Part shown: positions 47,208 through 57,240 of the stretch, piece after piece
Position numbering within the stretch: position 1 is the stretch's first letter
Layout of the letters: each line of letters starts with the position of its first letter
Assembly (NCBI GenBank): GCA_029204225.1
Contig: CM055112.1
Span: 29,664,703-29,728,702 of the forward strand
Source: Diphasiastrum complanatum
Taxonomy: Eukaryota > Streptophyta > Lycopodiopsida > Lycopodiales > Lycopodiaceae
DNA length: 64,000 bases
Reading direction: 5' to 3'
Notes under the pieces: model-generated
The model's input: only the letters and a program-made list of their open reading frames with translations
Database searches by the model: none
What the model was told of the DNA's origin: nothing
Made by a program: the position numbers and the translations under genes

Positions 47208-48101
47208 TGAAGAAACAAAATATTTTGAGCCACAAAGCTTTGCTAGCTTTCGAGCTCATGTCTACAGAAATACACGGAAGGGACCAACATGTCTTCATAA
47301 CTGTAGAAATACAAAGGAACTGCCCACAGGCAGAAAACCACCTCAAGTCACAACCGCCACATAACCGTTTCAGCCAAACGAGACACGAAGGCGAATACCT
47401 CAAAGGTCAAACGTTCAAAGACCAAAGAAGCTCAAAGGCGAAGCCGAAGATTGAGCGAGACAAGAAGGCGAAGAAGACTCGAAGACCGAAAGGTGGCGGA
47501 TCTTCAAGCTCCAAGTACAAAGGAAATCAAGAAAGAACCAGGAGGACATAATCTTGCATGGATGATGCTGAAGGCAATCTGAAATGCCATTGGAACGTGC
47601 TTAATCAACCGTTCTTGTAATCTCAGATTAGATTAAAACCCTTTCTCTCTCCATCTATATAATCAGATTGAGCACGAGAGAATTGGATTGGATTGTATTG
47701 GTTGAGTGTCAACCTGAGCTAAGCATAGTGTTGCTAAGCTGACGTCCAAGAAGTCCGCTAGTAAGTCAGACGATCTGACATTATTCGTGAGAAACATAGC
47801 TTCTCTTGCGCCAATGCGCTGTGTGGGTTCGTCATAACAGCGCTCTTACAAAAGGATCATTGATAATATAGTACTTGTAATGCACATATTTAATAATCTC
47901 GAATGCTTTGATGTTTGATTGTTGTATGTTCATAATCAGCTATTAATTCTTCATTATGCGCACTAGTTTATTTTTGTTGAATGTCTAAACAAATCATAAC
48001 GTAGGTCAACAATGTCTGTCTACACTCTAGAGGATTGTAGATCTGATCTAGTAGGCAGTAGCCAACAGACATAATCGAATTCCATATGGGTCTTCTCAAC
48101 A
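47208..48101 (+). repeat. Copia left LTR (894 bp)
   Basis: Starts TGAAGAAACAAAAT and ends CTTCTCAACA. The match to 50800-51655 runs nearly full length, with the same CAAAGGTCAAACGTT, GAAGACTC and TCTATATAATCAGAT (TATA region) blocks. A primer site follows at 48103. Apparent open frames inside it also occur in the right copy and are not genes. Confidence 0.85.
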
Positions 48102-48440
48102 GTGGTATCAAAGCGACTGAAATTCATGTCACATCCAACCACTCTTCTGAATTCTCTTTAGTGGTATCAGAGCTTCTTGCTCCTATCAGAGCAGTGATAT
48201 AGCTTCAGAGCTATCAGATCCAGGAGATCAAACATTCAGAAAAAAGAACTAGAAAACAAGCTGAAGAACACAGTTAAGAACAATGGCATCTATAAGCAAC
48301 ATATAGTCGAAGATCTGCACAATCCTCGACTCAACTAGGTCTAACTTCCTAGCATGGAACGTGAAGGCCTCTCTCATCTTAAAGGGAGAAGGGTTGTAGT
48401 TATGGACTTGGCTCATTACATTCGCTGCGTCCATTCTTTT
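48102..48440 (+). pseudogene. Copia leader with two primer-like sites and gag start
   Basis: TGGTATCAAAGC (48103-48114) abuts the LTR, and a perfect TGGTATCAGAGC lies 59 bp further on (48162-48173). The gag start at 48282 reads MASISN, has an early TAG, and continues LAWNVKASLILKGEG, then another stop. The coding part is then cut by the insertion beginning near 48447. Confidence 0.75.
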
Positions 48441-48765
48441 ATTCATGCATAAGCAGGCCTAAGGGCCCTTTTTTATTCATATACTGGCCTTGGGCCCTAT
48501 TTGGTCATATTTTTAGGACTTGGTCACGTTGATTTGGAGTGGGGGTCCTCCTATTGGGAGGGCGCACTATTTTCCCTCCCTTTTTTGAATCCTCTATTTG
48601 ATTCAGCGAGAGGCTATATGTAGGGCAGCATAGTATTCCTTTATACAATTTATGAAGATTGCTGCTCTTTAGCCTCCTTAAGCATTCTCTCTTCCTACTT
48701 TCTAGCTTAAGTCCTACTTTCTAGCATAGCTAGTGAATCTTAGCTTGTAACTTGGTATCAAAACA

Positions 48766-49075
48766 CTTTCCTGCAGATTGGTGGAGGCTGTCCAGCGCCC
48801 TACCACCCATCACTTTCATCGATTTTCTCCGTCACCTTTCCTGCAGATTGGTGGAGCGCCCTACCACCCATCACTTTCATCGATTTTCTCCGTCATTTTT
48901 TGTAGATTGGTGGTGGCTATCTAGCGCCCTACTGCCCATCACTTTCGACGATTTCTTCATCATTTTGCAGTTTTGGTGGAGGCTGTCTAGCGCCCTGCTA
49001 ACCCATCACTTTCACCGATTTTTTCGGCAGATTTTCATTGTTTTTGCAGATTTGGTAGCTGTTGTCTAGAGCCTT
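48766..49075 (+). repeat. Leader minisatellite, ~70 bp unit, about five copies
   Basis: Units share GATTGGTGGAGGCTGTC, AGCGCCCTACCACCCATCAC and TTTCATCGATTTTCTCCGTC with variations. They begin directly after the primer site and end well before gag. The long plus frame through it is repetitive and has no gag features. Confidence 0.8.
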
Positions 49076-49398
49076 ACTACCTCATCATTTTTGACACTTT
49101 TTGTCACCGATTTGCTGTCCATTTTTTATATTGATTGGAGGCCAGCACCCTATTCCTGTTCATATTTGCTACCTCACACCCTCCTCTTTCCCCTTTTTTT
49201 TTCCATTTTGTTAGAACCCTTCTACTTATTGGCCTTGCACATCTGTTGTCCATTAATCTACCTTCTCAGCCCCTTATTTTTAGATTATTATCCATTTTGA
49301 TTGACTGTTTATGTGCCATTTCTGGTGATTTTGGAAGTTAGACTAAGTTGGGGTGACCACAAACGTCTCTCCCTCAGGTTTTTGTCTCTTCCTTAGTC

Positions 49399-50530
49399 CC
49401 TATGGCGACTTCTTCATCAAAAGACCCTCCGTAGAGCTCTTTAGATGATCATTTTACACATATTGATTCCCGCATGGATTATCTTGAGAGTTGTATTGAT
49501 CGTGTTCTTTCTAGTCTTGAGACTATCCTACCACGAGGGGATACCACCCCTCCAAACATTCTTCATCGTCCTAGTAAAGCACCTTTATTTCCTATTTTGA
49601 GTACGCCTGATCCTGCTCCATCTCCATCTTCAGGAGGTGCTTTTGATAGTACGTTTGGTCTCCCTTCATATAGTGCTAGTCCTTATGGGTCTCCTTTCGG
49701 GTTTTCTATACCACCACCTGGATTTCCCTCTGTACCATCATGATTTCCTTCTCCTATTTTTTCAGGTAATCTTGAGCCTCATTTTGCTCGTGATTTTCGT
49801 GATCGCATCCAACTTACTACTTATTCTGGTTCATCTGATGGAAATATCTTGGAAAATTGGTTCTCTAAGTTAGAGACCTATTTTCTTATGTATCCCAAGA
49901 CTAAAACCAGAAAGTGCAGTTGGATGCATTACATTTAGATGGTCGAGCTCAGACTTGGTGGCATTTCTATCGCTCTGAGCCTACTCGTGAGGGATTACAT
50001 ATATGGACTACTTTTCGTCATATTCTTCGTATGGCTATGATTGACCCACAGTGGTTGGTTCGCCAACGTGATCTGTTTCGTAGCCTTCACCATACTAGTA
50101 ATTTGACTGCTTATATTGATCAGTTTACTGAGCTTTTCTACCTTTTTACTGATCTTCACCCTATAGAGCTTATTTCACGTTTTATTGCTGATCTTAGAGG
50201 CTCCTTACGATATGATGTTTCTTCTTTTCGGCCTCCTACTCTCTCAGATGCTATCTCCTTGGCTACTACCCTACAACATAAGTATCCTGAGTTGTCCACT
50301 TCTTCTCATTTTTTTTCGCTCTCTTTCCACTGCTTCTCCTACTTTGGCTTCTTCTACTACCATTCCTCCTCGTCCTTCTACATCTCGTCCTGCCTTTGTT
50401 CGCCGTTATTCAGCCGCAGAGTTCACTAAAATTCAACAGAAGCGCCTCTGTTATCACTGTAAGAGTCCAGATCATCTATCCCGTGATTGCCGACAGCATG
50501 GCTCAGACAGTTCCTCGATGGACTGGGCGA
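49399..50530 (+). pseudogene. Gypsy gag with zinc knuckle
   Basis: After a Pro/Ser-rich N-terminal region (49474-49743, which ends in a TGA), the retrotransposon gag core reads GNILENWFSKLETYF (near 49850). With a frame change it continues as MQLDALHLDGRAQTWWHFY and LTAYIDQFTELFYLF (49914-50429). A further frame change brings RRYSAAEFTKIQQKRLCYHC and a perfect CCHC knuckle (CYHCKSPDHLSRDC, about 50450-50490). Three frame breaks make it inactive. Confidence 0.8.
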
Positions 50531-50558
50531 AACTACCAGAGAGCTTCTTATCTTGTAG

Positions 50559-50799
50559 ATGGACAATACTTCTTGCATACACCTGACGAAGGATCTCGTG
50601 TTTCATTCAAGAATGAAACACACTGCAATCAAATATCATTTGATAAGGGACCGAGTCGCAAGAAACGAATTGAAGACCAGCTTCATTGGAATGAAGCAGA
50701 TGGTGGCGGACATTTTCGCCAAACCCTTAGACAAAGGATTGTTTGAGAGGCAGAGGACAAGTCTGGGAGTCGTAAAGCTACCACGCTTTGAGAGGGAGC
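50559..50799 (+). pseudogene. Copia RNase H C-terminal end and polypurine tract
   Basis: Reads SCIHLTKDLVFHSRMKHTAI and MVADIFAKPLDKGLFERQR, the usual end of copia RNase H, then passes TTTGAGAGGGAGC, a polypurine tract directly before the LTR start TGAAGAAAC at 50800. It belongs to the element bounded by the 47208 LTR. Confidence 0.85.
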
Positions 50800-51657
50800 T
50801 GAAGAAACAAAATGTTTTGAGCCACAAATCTTTGCCAGCTTTTGAGCTCATGTCCGCAGAAATACACAGAAGGAACCAACAGGGTCTTTGTACTTGCAAA
50901 AATACAAAGGAACTGCCCACAGGTAGAAAACCACCTCAGGTCACAACCGCTACATAACCATTTCATCCGAACAAGACACGAAGGCGAATACCTCAAAGGT
51001 CAAACGTTTGAGGACCAAAGGAGCTCAAAGGCGAAGCCGAAGATCGAGCGAGACAAGAAGGCGAAGAAGACTCAAAGACTGAAAGGCGGCGAATCTTCAC
51101 GCTCCAAGTACAAAGGAAATCAAGAAAGTACCAGGAGGACATCCTCCTGCACGGAAGATGCTGAAGGCAATCTGAATGTCATTGAAACGTGCTTAATCAA
51201 CCGTTCTTGTGATCTCAGATTAGATTAAAACCCTTTCTCTCTCCATCTATATAATCAGATCGAACACGAGAGAATTGGATTGGATTGTCAATTGGTTGAG
51301 TGTCAACCTGAGCCAAGCATAGTGTTGCTGAGTCGACGTCCAAGAAGTCCACTAGTAAGCGAGACGATCTGACATTATTCATGAGAGATATAGCTTCTCT
51401 TGCGTCGACACGCTGTGTGGGTTTGTCACAACAACGCTCTTGCAAAAGGATCATTGATAATATAGTAGCTGTAATGCACATATTAAATGATATTGAATGC
51501 TTTGATGTCTAATTATTGTCTGTTCATAATCAACTGTTTATTCTTCATTTAGCACATTGGTTCATCTTTGTTGAATGCCTAAACAAATCAAAACGTAGGT
51601 CAGCAGTGTCCGTCTACACTCTAGAGGATTGTAGATCTGATCTAGCAGGCAGTAGTA
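50800..51657 (+). repeat. Copia right LTR, first part
   Basis: Matches the left LTR from TGAAGAAAC to CAGGCAGTAG, then stops. The missing tail (TAGCCAGTAGACAGAATCG, then CCATCCAGGTCTTC) is found at 54695-54733, so a gypsy element lies inside this LTR. Confidence 0.85.
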
Positions 51658-54600
51658 TTATGAGCTCGTAACCAGCGCCGAACCCTAGAGAACACAGGAG
51701 GTCAGATACCACAGTTAAGGGGCATGTCCAGCATACACATCCAACAGGGCAAGACAGTGTGAGTAGTGTGCCCCAGCACGGACCATAGCCATGGTGAGCC
51801 TAACACAGCCTAGGTACCCTGTCAACATGATAGGGTCCCCCATTGGGTCTTGACGTGCAATCGGCCACGTCAGTGCCACATGGCCGACACTTGGCAGTAT
51901 GCATGCTACCAGTCCTCACACTGGGCTGACTATCAGAAAGTTAGAGGTTTGTCCGTGGCCTTAAAGATGAATATAAAGTAGAGATACATAGAAACTCGCC
52001 TACTACCCACCATCAAGTATTCTTATGTGACTTTCAATTTATTCCAAAAGTTTCTATTTCTAGTTCTTTACAGCAAAGGGTAAGCAAATTAGAAACTTTG
52101 TTGTCTAAATTTAAAGATGTTTTTCCTGAAGATTTACCGCATGGTTTACCACCTAGTAGAGATGTAGATCATGTAATAAACCTAATACCAGGTACAACAC
52201 TTGTTTCTAAACCTCCGTATCGGGTCAGCCAAACAGAGAATGAAGAAATAACTAGGCAGTTAACAGATTATCTTGGGAAAGGCCAAATTCAGACTAGTAG
52301 TTCACCATGGGCCTCACCAGTCCTTTTGGTGAAAAGGAAGGAGGGTTCTATGCATCTTTGCATAGATTACAGAGCCCTCAATAAGGTCAGGACTAAGTTT
52401 TTCAGTAAAATTGACCTTAGATAGAAATATCATCAAGTCCGTATAAAGTCAGAAGATGTCCCGAAAACAGCTTTTAGGACTTGTCATGGTCATTATGAGT
52501 TTAAGGCGATGCCATTTGGGCTCACAAATGCTCCAGCTACCTTTATGACCTTGATGAACAGTGTCCTTAGACCATACTTGGGTAAGCTTGTAGTCGTATT
52601 TTTAGATGACATCCTCATGTACAGTCAGACGAGGAAGGAGCATCTTGAACACCTCAAAAAGGTGTTTCAATTGCTTAGAAAGCATAAGCTTTATGCTAAG
52701 AAACCTAAGTGTGAATTCTTCGTTGAAGAAGTAGCTTATTTGGGTCACATTATTTTAGCTGATGGGATTAAGATGGACCCCAGTAAGGTCAAAGCCATAC
52801 TCAGTTGGCTGAGACCTCAGAATATTTTAGAATTACAGATCTTTCTAGGTTTGGCGGGATATTACAGACGATTTTTCAAGGAATATGTTTAGATAGTAGT
52901 TCCATGACAAATCTTCTTAAGGGGAAGTGAAAGGAGTTCATTTGGGAGTCCGCACAGCAAGAGAGCTTTGATGCTCTCAAAATAGCCTTATCTATAGGTT
53001 CTAAAAGTCGTCGACCCCAATCAACCATTTGTGGTCGAAACAGATGTTAGCGACTTTGCAGTTGGTGCTATACTAACTCAGAATGGACGACTAGTTGCAT
53101 TCGAGAGCAAAAAACTCGAGCCAGCACAGACTAGATACAGTGCCTATGAAAAGGAACTCTTCTCCATAGTTCATGCCCTTAAGACTTGGAGGCATTATTT
53201 GTACGGTGCCAACTTTTAGGTCCCGACAGACCATGAAAGTCTCAAATACCTTTGCAATCAGCCTGACCTCAAAGGTCAGAAAGCTCGTTGGCCTGAGTTA
53301 ATGCAAGAATTTGATATGACTGTTGTTATTTAATGTTCATCAGCAGATGAGACAGTATTTAGTGCCTGGCATGGCTATTAGATATGGACGGGGGAAATTC
53401 AATATAGTAGTAGATGCACTTAGTAGAATGCCTATGATAAACGAGCTGAGTTTTACTCACATTCGTAGTGAGTTACTCGAGTCCTTGAGAGGGAAGTGCC
53501 AAATGCATTCTTCTCTATTATCTGGAACTCAGTCCAGAGCAAACAGTTACAGACTCCATAACCAGTTCCCGAGGCTGGTGCCAATTCATCCAAGAATACG
53601 ATAGCTTCCGTTGAGGATGAGGAGTCCGAGTATACGTCAGATGACGTTGAGGACTCTGAGCCTGTATTACCCAAGCAAACCCCAATTGTTGAGGGTCAGC
53701 TGACTCAAGGATTCAAATGGAAACAATATTCCATTTAGGATGAGTATTTGCTCTATAGAGATAGAGTATGTGTCTCCAATTCGGAGGATTATAGACAGCA
53801 GGTCCTATATGAGTGTCATGACAGGCCTAGTGCGGGGCACCCAGGCATTCAAAAGACCTATGAGCTTCTTCGTATGCAATTTTTCAAACCCAGTATGAAA
53901 AAGGACGTCCAACAATATGTAACCAGTTGCCAGAAATTTCAGGTAAATAAAACAGAGCGTTTAAAGGTAGGAGGGTTGTTACAGCCCTTAGATATACTAG
54001 CTGGTAAATGGGAGAGTATCTCCATGGATTTTATAGTAGGCCTGCCTAAAACCCAAAAGGGTAGTGATGCTATATGGGTCACAGTTGACCGTCTAACCAA
54101 AATGGCTCACTTTATTCCGACCAAAACAACCGTTAGAGCTCTAGACTTAGCGAGGTTGTTTGTAGATGGGCTATTTAAATTGTACGGTCTACCTTTCGGC
54201 ATAGTCAGCGACCAGGACAGTAAGTTTAATGGAAATTTTTGGAGGGCAGTATTCCATCATCTGCATACTAAACTTAACATGAGTACCACCGACCATCCAT
54301 AGACGGACGGTCAAACAGAAAGAGTAAATCAGGTGCTGGAGGATATGCTTCGTGCATACGTCAACAAAAAGTAGACTAATTGGGAGGAGTATCTCTCGAT
54401 ACTAGAGTTTGCTTATAACAGTACCAAACATTTAGCTACGGGATACAGCCCATTTATGTTGATGTATGATTTAAACAAGAAAAAGCTGAAGCAGCCAGCT
54501 GTCAGTAGGATAGGGCCCCACGTTGGGTCCTGACGTGCAGTCGGCCACGTCAGTGCCACGTGGCTGACACTTGGCAGTATGCATGCTACCAGTCCTCACA

Positions 54601-54694
54601 GTAGGCTAGGAGGGGCTTGCTCCATATCAACGAGTTGGCAAGGTTGGGTGGATCGGTTAGTGTTTGCCCTACTGTGGTGTTGAGACTTCTAACA
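51658..54694 (+). mobile_element. Gypsy element inserted in the copia right LTR
   Basis: The interruption of the LTR spans about 3.04 kb and contains RT, RNase H and integrase. 51826-51935 and 54512-54606 are related (GACGTGCAATCGGCCACGTC, then GGCAGTATGCATGCTACCAG), suggesting two partly deleted LTRs. The right end is TTCTAACA. The left end lacks a clean TG start and no gag is present, so the copy is internally deleted. Confidence 0.75.
52098..54480 (+). pseudogene. Gypsy RT, RNase H and integrase with in-frame TAG stops
   Basis: 52098-52424 begins RT ([17 protein letters not shown] and [10 protein letters not shown]). 52509-52892 carries [13 protein letters not shown] and the catalytic FLDDILMYS. 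RNase H is 53031-53219 (ETDVSDFAVGAILTQNGRLV). Integrase is 53748-54302 (CHDRPSAGHPGIQKT, then SMDFIVGLPKTQKGSD), extending past a stop to about 54480. In-frame TAG codons at 52422, 52890, 53217, 53736, 54300 and 54372 break an otherwise well-kept frame; one true frameshift is near 53320. It is inactive. Confidence 0.9.
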
Positions 54695-54733
54695 TAGCCA
54701 GTAGACAGAATCGAATTCCATCCAGGTCTTCTT
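54695..54733 (+). repeat. Copia right LTR, tail
   Basis: TAGCCAGTAGACAGAATCG and the following CCATCCAGGTCTTC match the tail of the left LTR (48056-48096). The final few bases are lost against the next LTR, which starts TGTGAAAATATTG at 54734. Confidence 0.75.
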
Positions 54734-55279
54734 TGTGAAAATATTGTAAAATTAAAATAATATTAAACTTAGAGATTCAAGTTTTGGGGTTTGTCCAAAC
54801 TTGAGGTAGACTAGTCTAGTAGCTTTCCAATTAGAGTCAAGTTAGTTTTTTGTCTTCATAGTGATGTGTAGGTCTAGAACCTATCAAGAAGCATTTGAGG
54901 CTACTCTTGTAGGTCAAAGGATTCTCAAAAAGAGAGATTCTCAAGTCTTATCCATCTCTCTTTTTGTCATCTAGTAGAGAGGTAGAGGCAATGTGGCATC
55001 TAGATTGTTCTCTCTCTCCACGAGTTTTAGAAGGCCTCTTGTATTATAAATAAGGTGGCTTTGTACCACAATATACACTTTTTCAAGTAAAGCTTCCATT
55101 TGATCCATTTGAGGTGTAGTGATAGTTAGATTGTGATGAATGCACTTGCCTTCATGCTAACTAGCTTGCCAATGTTTTCCATCTCATTATTTTTGGAATA
55201 GAAGCTAGTTTAGTGTGCAATCATTCATTCTTTTGATCCTTTGTACTTGCAACTGGTTCAGATGTGTGAAAAGTTCTCA
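54734..55279 (+). repeat. Probable LTR (546 bp) with TATA box, unpaired
   Basis: Begins TGTGAAAATA and ends AAAGTTCTCA, immediately followed by TGGTATCAAAGCC (55280-55292). A TATA box TATAAATA is near 55045. No tRNA-like module is visible, and no second copy is in the window, so it differs from the two short LTRs downstream. Confidence 0.6.
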
Positions 55280-55350
55280 TGGTATCAAAGCCATGGTTGT
55301 GGTGTGGTCTAACAAACGGTAGCTAAAAAGGGCTATGCCTTGAGGGGGAG
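55280..55350 (+). mobile_element. Short TRIM-like internal segment, unit 1
   Basis: Only 71 bp: primer site TGGTATCAAAGCC, AAGCCATGGTTGTGGTG, then the polypurine tract TTGAGGGGGAG immediately before TGTTAGAAAG. It resembles unit 2 (61940-62055), which also has AAAGCCATGGTT and a GAGGGGGGG tract. No coding capacity. Confidence 0.65.
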
Positions 55351-55413
55351 TGTTAGAAAGTGTCAAGGCTATAGCCCTTGCACAACACTCTTGGAACACA
55401 AATGGACGGGTAG
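55351..55413 (+). repeat. tRNA-bearing short LTR, 5' part (interrupted by copia)
   Basis: Starts TGTTAGAAAGTGTCAAGG directly after a polypurine tract. Ends in GGACGGGTAG, the first ten bases of a tRNA-like module, where the copia element begins. The LTR resumes at 61850 and ends at 61939 (TTTTCACA) before a primer site, a reconstructed length of 153 bp. Confidence 0.75.
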
Positions 55414-56068
55414 TGTGAAAATTGTCAACATTTCCTAGCTAGTTTGAGGCCTAAATTGGCTAAAATTGTAAATAGTTTTGGTTCTGGAGTTTCACACGTG
55501 TGAACCAGGCCACAATGTTTTTATTTACTGTATTTTTTCAGTATGATGAAGTGTCAAACTTCATACCCTTCAAAATGAGATCATTTTGATGTATTTTGGT
55601 CATATAAGCCATTTTTAGCTATTTTTCCTATATAGGGAATATCTAGGGTCAAGTACCTTCTAGAGAGAGGAGAGAGAGTCATCTTCCTCATCCATAAATA
55701 GTAGGGAAGTCGTGGAGAACAGGTTGGAGAAACCTTTTGTATGCTTCATTGAGATCAATAGATCATTGTCATTGTTTCTTCCTCCATTGAGAGCATTGTT
55801 GTGTGTATTGTCTTCAAGCTATTGTGTATGATCTTAGGTGCTTTCCAAAAGTGGTAGGCTGATGTATTATGGACTGTATAATGCTATTTTGGGCCGCACT
55901 TGATGTTTATGGAAGTTTCCATTTGTGATAAATGCTTTTTGATCAAGTTCTTTGCATTCTAGGTAGCATAGAATGTGTTGCCAATTCCTAGCTTATGTAG
56001 TTTGGAGTGCAAGCATTCAAGCCAATGATCTTGGAGTTTAGATCCACTTAGGATCTGTATTTTTCACA
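55414..56068 (+). repeat. 5' LTR of the young copia element
   Basis: TGTGAAAATT...TTTTCACA. Contains the 14-base palindrome TTCACACGTGTGAA (55491-55504, with a CACGTG G-box core), a TATA box CTATATAG (55628-55635), and a GAGAGAGGAGAGAGAG tract just downstream that could lie in the transcribed leader. Confidence 0.95.
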
Positions 56069-56080
56069 TGGTATCAGAGC
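56069..56080 (+). other. Primer-binding site of the young copia element
   Basis: TGGTATCAGAGC, perfect initiator tRNA-Met complement, abutting the end of the 5' LTR. Confidence 0.95.
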
Positions 56081-57240
56081 TGGTTGGCTTCTATTTACAG
56101 TAAGTATTCCATTTTTGGTGATATTTGGATGTTTGATCAAGTTCTAGCATGATTTTGCATTGCTTTGTTGATCAAATCTTACTAACCTTTGTTTTGTGAG
56201 TTGAACTTGTGGATCAAAAGCATATTTCAGGTCTATTGAAGATCAGAGGCTGAAAAGAAACTATTTTGGATCAGATCATAACACCTAATCATTTGTGATT
56301 GTGAGGCTTGTGCATATTCAATACTAACAATGTTCTTTTCAATCCTATTGTTGACAATCTCCATTCTTGGATGAACACTCTCCTTAAGTGGATGAAACTT
56401 CTCCTTAAGTGGATGACAAATGCTCTTTTGAGTGAGTTGTAATTCTCCTAAAGGCTGAGCAAAGCTCCCATTTGGATGAAAGATTCCCTTTTTTGGGTGA
56501 ACATATTGTAAGCTCCATTGTGAAGAGCATATTGTAAAGATTGTCATCAATTTTGGCATAATTTTTGGTGTACTTTGTTGAGCATGTAAGTAACTCTCCT
56601 TATGTAATTTGATTGGAGCATTTGCTGGAAGGTGTTAACCATTATGCAAGTGTGTTTTCAGGTTCTTAACAGGTTGAGGAACATTCTCATGTGAAGTGAT
56701 CTTAGATCTACATCTAAACACCAAGATTTGACAAGATAGTGAAGCTAGTCTTGTGATTCACTAAGTGTGCTCATTCATTCACCTCTAAATCTTGTATTTA
56801 TCACTTGCTGGAGTTTATAAACTTTTAGAAGTGTGGTTTACATGTGGTTTTACAGGTTGAATCAATATCTTAGTGTGTTGATCATATGTTGATCAAGTTT
56901 GTTCATTACTAGGTAATCTTGGCATCCTAGTTTTGGGTATTTTCTAAGAATGCAAGTAACTCTTCACACCATAACTTGATTTGGTCACTTGCTGGAAAGT
57001 TTGAGAGCTTAAGCAAGAGTGTGTTCAGGTTGGTTTGATTTTGTAATCCATTCTTAGTGTGTGCAAAGTGTTGCATGTGTTTCAATCTTCCTTTCTATGC
57101 TTGGAAACCATCTAGGTTCAAGATAGAAGTGTTTTAGGGTCCTAAATCTTCATAGATCTCTTTATCTATCATTTGTTGAGAGAAAAGTGAGTGCTAAGTG
57201 CTTTAGGACAGAACCTAAAAGTTGAAGAAACATTAGAATC
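56081..57240 (+). other. Leader of the young copia element (~1.16 kb)
   Basis: Long untranslated leader between primer site and gag ATG. It contains several similar segments (GTAACTCT..., CACTTGCTGGAA..., near 56590, 56810 and 56950), suggesting loose internal repeats about 150-200 bp apart. No open frame of note. Confidence 0.75.

Larger units (their letters stand above)
48447..50535 (+). mobile_element. Gypsy fragment (LTR, leader, gag) inserted in the copia element
   Basis: Probable LTR 48447-48751 ends before TGGTATCAAAAC (48753-48764), a variant tRNA-Met site. A tandem-repeat leader follows, then gag. The sequence passes directly from the gag zinc knuckle (about 50510) into copia RNase H (50559). 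No pol is present, so the insert is 3' truncated or was trimmed by deletion. Confidence 0.7.

Noticed and set aside
47207-47551. Basic 114-codon frame, similar to 50842-51228
   Set aside because: Both lie inside the two LTRs of a copia element.
48752-49069. 105-codon frame with Trp/Leu-rich repeats
   Set aside because: It is a translation of the leader minisatellite directly after a primer site.
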